A DNA stretch of 64,000 nt from Chitinophaga pinensis. GTDB lineage: Bacteria; Bacteroidota; Bacteroidia; Chitinophagales; CAIOSU01. The DNA lies in contig CAMDKI010000001.1 of the NCBI GenBank assembly GCA_945901065.1, positions 248,001 through 312,000 on the forward strand. The letters are read 5' to 3'. The position numbers and the translations under genes were made by a program. A model generated the notes under the pieces. It saw nothing but the letters and a program-made list of their open reading frames with translations, did not search any database and was not told the origin of the DNA. Numbering within the stretch: position 1 is the stretch's first letter; each line of letters begins with the position of its first letter. Shown piece by piece: positions 53,868-63,000 of this stretch.

Positions 53868-54161
53868 ATGGACCAGTATAACGAAAAACTTAATCAGATA
53901 CAGAAAAAGGCGCAGCAGCTTGCTAGTGCCCATGTGGAGATTAAGGAGAAATATACCAGTCTAAAGCGAGAAAATGCCGAGTTGTTGAATTTGCTAAAAG
54001 AGCAAGGCCTGCAGCTTGACGAAATGGAAAGTAAACTGAAGGTGCTGAAGGTAGCCAAGCAATTGGGTGCATCGCCTGATGATGATAAGAATGATTTGAA
54101 AAAGAAGATTAACGAGTACATTAAAGAGATTGACAAGTGCGTCGCTCTGCTGAATAATTAA
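53868..54161 (+). CDS. Small coiled-coil protein upstream of zapA
   Basis: A 97-residue protein that is nearly all predicted coiled coil (KLNQIQKKAQQLASAHVEIK, LLNLLKEQGLQLDEMESKLK). The pheT / coiled-coil / zapA order is, to my knowledge, common in Bacteroidota. The position next to ZapA suggests a ZapB-like partner in cell division, but this is inference from position, not homology. It starts 5 bases after the pheT stop. Confidence 0.82.
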   Translation: MDQYNEKLNQIQKKAQQLASAHVEIKEKYTSLKRENAELLNLLKEQGLQLDEMESKLKVLKVAKQLGASPDDDKNDLKKKINEYIKEIDKCVALLNN

Positions 54162-54176
54162 GTGTTGAGATAGAGA

Positions 54177-54473
54177 ATGAGTAGTGAGCTAATAAATATC
54201 AATGTAGTAATTGCCGATAGGCCTTATCCACTTCGAGTAAAACCGGAGGAGGAGGAGCGCGTGCGCAATGCTGCCAAGGATATCAATAATAAAGTGAAAC
54301 AGTTTCAAACCCAATATGCCGGCAAGGATAAGCAAGATTTCTTGGCCATGTCGGCGCTGATGTTTGCCGTAGAAGCGAGTTCTTTTCAGAATAAATCCGT
54401 GATAAACGACAACACATTGGGAGATAAGTTGAATGAACTGGATCAATTGCTCACCGCTACCCTCAAAGGCTAG
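54177..54473 (+). CDS. zapA: Cell division protein ZapA
   Basis: A 98-residue ZapA family protein (PF05164) that promotes FtsZ bundling. Seen: INVVIADRPYPLRVKPEEEE, RVRNAAKDINNKVKQFQTQY, then KQDFLAMSALMFAVEASSF. It forms antiparallel coiled coils. Located 15 bases after the coiled-coil gene and followed by the 6S-like RNA region, then rny. Confidence 0.92.
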   Translation: MSSELININVVIADRPYPLRVKPEEEERVRNAAKDINNKVKQFQTQYAGKDKQDFLAMSALMFAVEASSFQNKSVINDNTLGDKLNELDQLLTATLKG

Positions 54474-54510
54474 TTTTAGCCCCAATACTTCATTATAAGT
54501 AAGCAGCACT

Positions 54511-54518
54511 TATATTTG
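54511..54518 (+). promoter_or_regulatory. Bacteroidota -7 promoter element between zapA and rny
   Basis: TATATTTG matches TAnnTTTG exactly. Transcription would begin near 54524, so it would drive the 6S-like RNA and/or rny. Confidence 0.65.
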
Positions 54519-54523
54519 CATTA

Positions 54524-54620
54524 CTGCCTGTGACCCTATTGTAGCCCAACTACTAGGTGCTTGGCCACGATGCTGTGAGAAGCCCCTCCGTATGAGAGGC
54601 ATTATGTTCATTTACAAACT
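54524..54620 (+). ncRNA. ssrS: Candidate 6S RNA between zapA and rny
   Basis: A 158-base gap without a reading frame separates zapA and rny. It starts with a perfect -7 element, then TGCCTGTGACCC, and later GCTGTGAGAAGCC followed by a GCC-CTC...GAG-GGC-type hairpin. The GAGAAGCC box also occurs in the proteobacterial 6S RNA, which is often next to zapA, and I recall 6S RNA annotated at this spot in other Bacteroidota. The ends are my guesses. If not 6S RNA, this is a structured leader of rny. Confidence 0.5.
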
Positions 54621-54631
54621 GAATTGCTGCA

Positions 54632-56227
54632 ATGGAAATTATTTTAACGGTTGTTGCTGCCCTCGTATCGCTTGCTATTGGCGCAGGGGTTGGCATAAGC
54701 ATAACCAAAGGAAAAGTGAAAGACCAGGAAAACCTGGCACAAAAGGAGGCTGAAAAGCTGATTAAAGAAGCCGAACGCGAAAAACAACGGTTGATTGAAG
54801 ACGCCAAGAAAGAAGGCGAAAGCATTAAGCGCGACCGGATGTTGGAAGCCAAAGAGAAGTTTTTGCAACTTAAAAGCGAGCACGAAAACGAGACCATCAA
54901 CAAAGATCGTAAGCTGGAAGAGCGCGAACGCAACCTGAAACAAAAGGAGCAAAGCCTTGGCCAACAGCAACAAAACCTCAAAAAGAAAGAGGATGAAACG
55001 GATGTGGTACGTCAAACCTTGACCCGCCAAACAGAGTTGATTGGCATTAAGAAAGAAGAGATTGACAAAGAGCACACCCTGTTGGTGAAAAAGCTGGAGC
55101 AAATTGGCAAACTATCGGCCGAGGAAGCTACCCAACAGTTGATGGAAACCTTGAAAGACGAGGCCCGCAGCCGCTCCATGTCTTACATCAAAGAGATATT
55201 GGAAGAGGCAAAACTGAAGGCGAACAAAGAGGCCAAGAAGATTATCATACAAAGCATACAACGCACCGCTGCCGAGCACGCTATCGAAAACACGGTATCG
55301 GTATTCCAATTGAAATCAGATGACCAGAAGGGCCAGATTATTGGTCGCGAGGGCCGCAACATACGTGCGCTGGAAGCAGCAACCGGTGTTGAGATTGTGG
55401 TGGATGATACCCCAGAAGCTATTATTATCTCTGGTTACGATCCGGTTCGTAGGGAGATTGCCCGCCTATCTTTGCAGCGCTTGGTTGCCGATGGACGCAT
55501 ACACCCAGCCCGCATTGAGGAAGTGGTAGCTAAAACCAAAAAGCAACTGGAAGAACAGATTGTAGAAATTGGCGAACGTACGGTTATTGAGCTAGGCATA
55601 CATGGTTTGCACCCTGAGTTGGTGCGTATGGTGGGCCGCATGCGTTTCCGCTCAAGTTATGGGCAGAACCTATTGCAACACAGTAAAGAGGTGGCCAACC
55701 TTTGTGCCACTATGGCTGCCGAATTAGGCTTGAATGCCAAAGTAGCCAAACGCGCCGGATTACTACACGATATTGGTAAAGTGCCTGATGAGGAGAGCGA
55801 GTTGAGCCACGCCCTATTGGGTATGAAGCTTTGCGAAAAGTATGGTGAGCACGCCGCTATTGTAAACGCAGTAGGTGCCCACCACGATGAAATAGAAATG
55901 ACCTATATTATTTCGCCAATTATTCAAGCTTGCGATGCTATAAGTGGTGCGCGCCCAGGTGCCCGCCGCGAAACCATGGAGAGCTACATTAAGCGTATTA
56001 AAGACCTAGAAGCACTGGCCATGACCTACGACGGCGTAGAGAAGGTTTTTGCCATACAGGCTGGCCGCGAGCTGCGTGTAATGGTAGAAAGCGACAAGGT
56101 TGCCGATGAGAAAGCCGACGAATTGGCATTCCTCATCAGTGAGCGCATACAGAACGAAATGCAGTACCCAGGCCAAGTAAAGGTTACGGTTATCCGTGAG
56201 CGCAGGTCTATTGGGTATGCTAAGTAG
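54632..56227 (+). CDS. rny: Ribonuclease Y
   Basis: RNase Y is a membrane-anchored endoribonuclease that initiates mRNA decay. The 531-residue protein has an N-terminal membrane helix ([20 protein letters not shown]), a long coiled coil at about 30-200, the KH domain ([20 protein letters not shown]), and the HD domain with the HD metal pair ([20 protein letters not shown]). It ends with [10 protein letters not shown], as in most family members. The coiled coil is rich in K/E. The terminator at 56283 follows. Confidence 0.97.
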   Translation: MEIILTVVAALVSLAIGAGVGISITKGKVKDQENLAQKEAEKLIKEAEREKQRLIEDAKKEGESIKRDRMLEAKEKFLQLKSEHENETINKDRKLEERERNLKQKEQSLGQQQQNLKKKEDETDVVRQTLTRQTELIGIKKEEIDKEHTLLVKKLEQIGKLSAEEATQQLMETLKDEARSRSMSYIKEILEEAKLKANKEAKKIIIQSIQRTAAEHAIENTVSVFQLKSDDQKGQIIGREGRNIRALEAATGVEIVVDDTPEAIIISGYDPVRREIARLSLQRLVADGRIHPARIEEVVAKTKKQLEEQIVEIGERTVIELGIHGLHPELVRMVGRMRFRSSYGQNLLQHSKEVANLCATMAAELGLNAKVAKRAGLLHDIGKVPDEESELSHALLGMKLCEKYGEHAAIVNAVGAHHDEIEMTYIISPIIQACDAISGARPGARRETMESYIKRIKDLEALAMTYDGVEKVFAIQAGRELRVMVESDKVADEKADELAFLISERIQNEMQYPGQVKVTVIRERRSIGYAK

Positions 56228-56235
56228 TATCAAGT

Positions 56236-56600
56236 AGCGCCCTTCGACTCCGCTCAGGGTGACAAATATTATCAAGACTTTTCAAAGGCATTGGGTTTCC
56301 GGTGCCTTTGTTGTTTTTGTAAAATGTTTAACACAAAACAGGTTCCTCCCCATTTTTCAGGAGCCTGTCCTGAGTCTCGTTTCAAACGAGATCGAAGGAG
56401 GAGGGTACCTGCCTGCCGCAGGCAGGGGAGGGGTTAATGGGCGTACGGTGGGTTTGAAGTTGGTGGATTACTTATGGCGTTGTTGAGTTATTTCTTGTGT
56501 TTATTTCGGTGCCAGTTTTGGGATTTACTGCTCATCTAGGCGACCCCCTCCCAACCTCCCCCTGACCCGTTCGACAAAAGCTCAGGGTAAAATTCGGGTG
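56236..56600. other. Mosaic of short interspersed repeat fragments
   Basis: The 834-base gap after rny holds pieces of several palindromic repeats: CCCTTCGACTCCGCTCAGGG at 56240, CTCGTTTCAAACGAG near 56376-56390, CTGCCTGCCGCAGGCAG near 56410, and CCGTTCGACAAAAGCTCAGG at about 56568. These resemble common short interspersed elements of Bacteroidota and other genomes. 56620-57031 is AT-rich with no gene seen, and leads to a promoter at 57032. Confidence 0.55.
56283..56316 (+). terminator. Terminator after rny
   Basis: CAAAGGCA (56283-56290) pairs with TGCCTTTG (56303-56310), with inner GG-CC pairs around GTTT, and a T-rich tail. Confidence 0.85.
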
Positions 56601-57031
56601 AGGAGCTTACGTATTATGTAAGCTCTAGGTAAAATTAGGCACATAACATGTGCGCACAACTTTAACATTCCCTTAAACAATCATCGCTTTTGCTTGTTAT
56701 TGGTGCTAGTATTTCGGGCAATGCAAATTGCATTTTGATAACTAATTTAGCAAGGTAGTACGCTTACTAACCTATTTCTTAGTATCCAATGTTGGCAAGC
56801 AGTTAAGGCTATGTTTACTTTTATTAACTTTTAATTTATATAAAGCGGTAGTTCAAGGCTATTAGCTTGATGGGTAAACAAAGTGATAGCAACGGTTTTG
56901 GGTTTTTAAAAATAATTTGCCGTTGGCCGAAAATACTATTGCGTGGTGTGTTAAATCGCCTTAACTTAACACGTTGCTAACTCAGGTTAAGATTGGCTTA
57001 ACGCTATTGGTATGGTAGTGGGCGATGCAAA

Positions 57032-57039
57032 TATTTTTG
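57032..57039 (+). promoter_or_regulatory. Bacteroidota promoter element of the giant beta-helix protein
   Basis: TATTTTTG at 57032-57039 matches TAnnTTTG, with a TTG at 57007-57009 that could serve as the -33 element. The ATG lies 22 bases downstream. Confidence 0.6.
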
Positions 57040-57061
57040 GGGTTCATTTATAAGCATAGGT

Positions 57062-60000
57062 ATGACAAGATTTGTAAAAATCAAGAATTCATTAGTTTTA
57101 TTATTGGTTGTAGCAGCCACTTTGGTAGGCGGCTCGGCAGAGGCGGCAATCTATACTTGGATTGGTGGAAATAGTGCTTGGACCACCTCAACCAACTGGA
57201 GCCCTACCAGAACATCACCAGCTTTGACAGATACCCTTCAGTTTAACAATGGTGGGACTAACACAGTTACTGCTGTGCCTGCGGGAACGATAAGGCGGCT
57301 TGTTGTAACCAACAACACAAACATCAGCTTACAAGCAGGTGCTACAGGAACGCTTCTTTTGGGTTATTTAAGCACCAATACAAACGTACTGACTGTTTCT
57401 GCAGGCTCAACGTTGCAGCTTAGCAGCACAGGTGCTATTGTGCATACTTTAGCATTTACCAACCTAACAGGCAGCAGTACTAACATTGCGGGTAACTTGG
57501 TTATCAATGCCAATACGGGGCTAACCAATACGGTTAACTTTGCCAACCTTACCGCAGCCAACAACGTTATTACTGGTACTATTACCAACAATGGTGGTGT
57601 GGTTACCGCTGCCACCACCACCACTACTTTTGGTGCAGGTTCATTTTATACCCACGCCCGCAACGGTGGTGCCATACCTACTGCAACCTGGAATGCTACC
57701 TCAACGGTGAACGTAACCGGTATCACTAACACTGCGCTTACAGACATAGTTGCAGGACAGAACTTTGGTAATTTTACTTGGAACTCTTCCTCTATTGTTG
57801 CTACTGCCTTAGCTGGAGCAGGCAGCTTTACCATATCTGGTGCATTAAATGTTAATGCTGGAAATTTATCTATAGGAACAATGGCCCTTGCTGCAAACAA
57901 CCTTACCGTTAGTGGCACTGCCACAATTGCTTTGGGGGCAACTTTATCTTTTACCAGCGTAACAGGGAATAGATTATTCAACGGCAATTTCATTAACAAC
58001 GGTACATTTACAAATAGTATAAACGAAGCGGTAACCTTTGGAGGTAACTTTGAAAACAACGGTACCTTTACTGCTGGCACTGGAGTATATACTTTTACCA
58101 CTACGGGCAGAACCATTAGCGGTTCAAGCGCTACCACTTTCGGCAGTATAACGATTAATACGCCGGTTGTTATTACTAACAACAGTACAGCAGGCTTAAC
58201 AGTATCAACAGCCTTGGCCGGAACAGGTACGCTTTTGCAAGGTACCAATGCACAGTTGATTATTAATGGTACCTCAGGTATTACTACTTTAACCTGCACC
58301 ACCAATACGCCCAACACGGTTACCTATGGTGCTACCTCGGCACAAACGGTTAAAGGAACCACTTACCATAACCTCGTTATTAATAAAGCAAGCAACACCG
58401 CCACCGCGGCTACTGGTGTTGTTATCAATAACAGTTTCGCCATCAACTCCGGTACCTTTGCCGATGGTGGATTTACGGTAACAGGCAACACTGCAGCAAC
58501 TTTTACCATGGCTGCCGGCGCCACTTACCAAACCACCAAGACCGTTGCCCCATGGTTCCCGACCAATTTTACCACAGCCAATACCACCTTGAATAACGGC
58601 AGTACCTTCATGTATGCTGCAACCACATTGCATACATTACCATTGCTATCTACTTTGCCAATTACCCAATACCCTATACTGGGCATAGCTGGCGCAGTGC
58701 AAAAAACGTTGGCTGAGGCAACTACGGTTTATGGCTTAAATATTACTGCAGGCACCTTATCCGACGGTGGTTTCCAAATAACTGGTAATGCCGCGGGCAC
58801 CATTGCTATGGCCAGCGGTGCTACTTTGTTGCTAGGTAATACCACCAACGGTACCACTTTCCCACTCAATGCGGTTACCGCAAACATTACCTTGAATGCA
58901 GCCAGCACGGTAAACTATCAATCAACCCAGGCGCAAACCATCGGCAGCCAGCCTGTGTATGGCAACCTTACTCTTACTAACGCAAGCACCAAAACCCTTG
59001 CTGCCGGTACTATAGTAGCGGGTACGTTCTCAATGGGTGCAAGCACCCCTACCTTCGATGCAAACGGCCAAATCCTTACGCTAAGAGGCTCGGCAGCGTA
59101 TACCACTGGTACTTTCAACGCTAGTGCCACCAACTCTGAGGTGCGCATTGAAAACACTACCGGAAACACCTATAACTTTGGTGGTACCACTCCTTTGATT
59201 AAGAAAGTAACCATGGCCAACTCAGGCGTGGCCACGCTTACCAACAGCATTGATGTTGAGGAGTTTTTGATAAACGGCGGCGCCAACCTTACGGTGAGCA
59301 ACTGCACCTTGGGCATAACCGGTACTTATACCAACAGTGGTACTATAAGCCTTAATGGCGGCGTAACCTCAGTGCTGGCTATGAAAGGCAGTAGTGCCCA
59401 AAACTTGAACATTGGCACTTATACCAGCTCGCTAGTGGGCAACTTGGTAATAAACAACGCTGCTGGGGTAACACTTACTGCACCTGTAAACGTTACTACC
59501 ATTAGCCTTAATAATGGTTTGCTTAATACCACAGGCACCAATATACTGCAAGTAAACGGGCTTACTGCTGCCAACATTGTGGGCGGTAGCGGTACCTCAT
59601 TTGTAAACGGCCCTATGCGCCGCTTGCTTCCCAACGGTGCATCTGTAGTGTCATTTGTTTTCCCGGTGGGCAAAAGCGGCTTCAATCCCTTTACGCTTAA
59701 TAGCCCTACTACCAATGCCGCTACTGTAGTAGTGCAGGCAGAGGTATTTGATGTAGCTGCTGGTGGTACCGACGCTAATGGCTTTAGCAGTGGCAGCCCA
59801 GCCCCGGCACATTACTGGCAAGCTAGTGCCACTACCAGCCCAGCCAACCTTACCGCTATTGGCAGCATACGTCTGCAAGATAACGGTATGACCATAACAG
59901 CCGACAACGCAGTGGGCCGCAGTGCTACCCAAACTGGCGTATATAGCAACTTTGGCGGTAGCAGCCCCAACAGCCCTGCCACTGGCGACCTTACTACAAC

Positions 60001-63000
60001 CATTACCATGCCTACTGCTTTGGGCTTTTTCAAAATAGGAGAGAAGGGTAGCCTTTGCGGTGCTTACACCGTGGGTACAGGCGAAGACTTTCCTACCCTT
60101 ACCGAGGCAGTAAACATACTGAACGGTAGCAACGTAACCTGTAACGTAGTTTTTAATTTAACCAATAACTACAGCGGTGCTGGCGAAACCTTCCCAATTG
60201 CGTTTAACCAAGTGGCCTACGTAGGAGGCCCGTGGACCGTAACCGTTCGCCCAGGAGCGGGTGTAACCACCAACAGGGTAATTGCCGGTGCGCCAGCTGC
60301 TAACTTGCCATTGATTAACCTAAACGGTGCCGATTACATTATTTTCGACGGTGTGCCAGGCGGCGCTACGGGCAGCAATGTAATTGCCGATAGCAGGCTT
60401 TTGCTTCGTAATACCCAAACTGTTTCTGCCGGACCTGCGGTGCTGATAGATAATGAAGCCTTGAACGATACCTTGGAGTATGTGCAGATAGAAGGCCAAA
60501 ACATATCGGCCACTAGTGGTTTGGTGGCCATAGGTGCTACGGCAACCAGCGTAGGTAATGATAACCACGCCATTTTGTATAGCACCCTTCGCGACCGTAC
60601 CGATGTAACAGGCTTGCCTTTGCAAGCTATATACTCGGTGGGTAGCAGCACAGCAGGCCGCACCAACGATAACATTACCGTGGCCAACTGTAATATTTTC
60701 AACTTTTTTGTAGCGGGCACCAGTGGCTTTGGCATTAACGTGGGCAACTACAACAATACCTGGACGATAAGGGGCAACAGCTTTTACCAAACCGCTAGCC
60801 GAGCATCTAGCTCTGGTGTATTAAGGGGTGCAATTTCTGTTTCTCCCTCGGCATTTGGCGGCGATGGTTTTGTTATTGAAAACAACATTGTAGGCGGTGC
60901 TCAGCCCGATGGCGGCGGAACTGCTTGGACCATGACCGGCGGATTTGCCCATACATTTGTAGGCATACAGCTAAATGCTAACTCGGCTGCAACGGCAGTA
61001 GCTAGCACGGTATCGGGCAACGTGGTGCGCAACATTTCGCAAACTTCTACTGCCACCTCTGCCACCTTGCCTAGTGCTTTCACGGGTATACATGTGGGCC
61101 CCAACAGCTATGACGTAACAGTAAACAATAACCAAGTAGGCGATACTACTGGCACTGGCAGCATTGCTATAACCAGAAACGGTAACGGTGCAGGGGTGTA
61201 TGGTATTGCAGTAGCCACCAATGGTTTTATGACCATTACCAACAACCGCGTGGGCTCGTTTACCATTACCAACGGTACACCCGGTAGCCAATCAACCAAC
61301 TTCTTTGGTATATATTACACCGGCGGCACTGGCGCTGCGCTATTACGCAACATAAGCAACAACGTAGTGGGCAGCCGCAATACGGCCAACAACATCAGTC
61401 TTACCAACGGTAGCTTTACCACTACTGCCCAAAACATGTACGGCATTCACAACCCAGGAACTGGTACTGGTACTACTACTATATCGGGCAACATAGTGGC
61501 CAACCTGACCAATGCCTACACCGTAGCCGGCACTAATGCCGTAAACCACGGTATTAATGTAGGCACTGGCATACATACCATAACCAACAACCAGGTTTAC
61601 AACATTACCAGCAACAACCCTAGTATTGGCACTTTGGCCAACTCGGTAGCGGCGGGTATAGTAGTATCCAACACCAGCCACTCTGGTCACGATATTTCTG
61701 GAAACACTGTTTACAACATTTCTAACCTAAGCAACGGTGCGGTAAACGTGCAAGGTATATTGGTAAACAGCAGTATCACCACTGCCAATAACATTAATGC
61801 CAACTTGGTTCACTCCTTGTTGGCCACCAGCACGGTAGCTGGCACTACCATGAACGGCATAAGCCTGGTTGCAGGCAACCAAAACGTAAGCAACAACATG
61901 ATACGCTTGGGCTTGCGCGAAGATGGTACCACCACTGCTGGTGCAGCGGCGGTTATTTATGGTATCAACGAAATTACCGGTGCCAACAATGTTTACCACA
62001 ACTCGATTTACATTGGCGGTACATTTGCCAATACCGTAAACTCTTTTGCATTTTATAGTGCCGTAGCTTCTGGCACGCGAAACGTAATGAACAATATATT
62101 GGTGAACGCCCGTGTAAACAGCAGCAGTGGCCGAAACTATGCCATCCGTTTTGCCAATACTACTGGTTTGACCAGTAACTACAACGACCTTTTTGTAACA
62201 GGCACTGGCACCTTGCTAGGCCAAGTGAACGCCACCAACTATACAGCTTTGCCAGACTGGCAAGCAGGCGCATTGGAAGATGCCAATAGTATTAGTGCCG
62301 ATCCACAATTTATTAATGCTGCCGGTAGTGCCGGTGTTAACCTGCACATACAGGCTGCACCAGTAAATACCCCGATAGAAGGTACAGGCACCAATGTAGG
62401 CATTAGCGCCGATTATGATGGCGATGACCGTGCCTCTTTTACCCCTACTGATATGGGTGCCGATGCCGGCGACTTTGAGCCGATTGACCTTACCGTACCT
62501 GCCATTACTTTTACCGATATTAGTGGTGTTTGCAACAGTGCCACTACCCATACCTTTACGGCAAATATTTCCGACGCATCGGGCATAAATGTTACCAGCG
62601 GCACCGCACCACGCGTATATTACAAAAAAAGCGGCGATGCCAACGACCTTACCGGTTGGAAGTATGTAGAGTCTGCCACTGGCAGCTCACCATTTAGTTT
62701 CACCATCGATTTAAGTGCCCTTAACGCAGGCAGTGTTTCGGCTGGCGATGTAATACAATACTTTGTAGTAGCCCAAGACCAAGCGCCAACGGGTGCCAAT
62801 GTTGGTATGTTTAATGGCACCTTTACTGCAGCACCTAGCAGTGTGGCGTTAACAAGTGGCGCTTTCCCATTAGGTGGTACCATTAAGCAGTTTGGCATAG
62901 TGCCATGCGCTGGCACAGTTACCGTAGGTACCGCAGGAGCCAACTACCCATCATTGACCAATGCAGGTGGTTTGTTTGAGGCTATTAACGCTACTACCCT

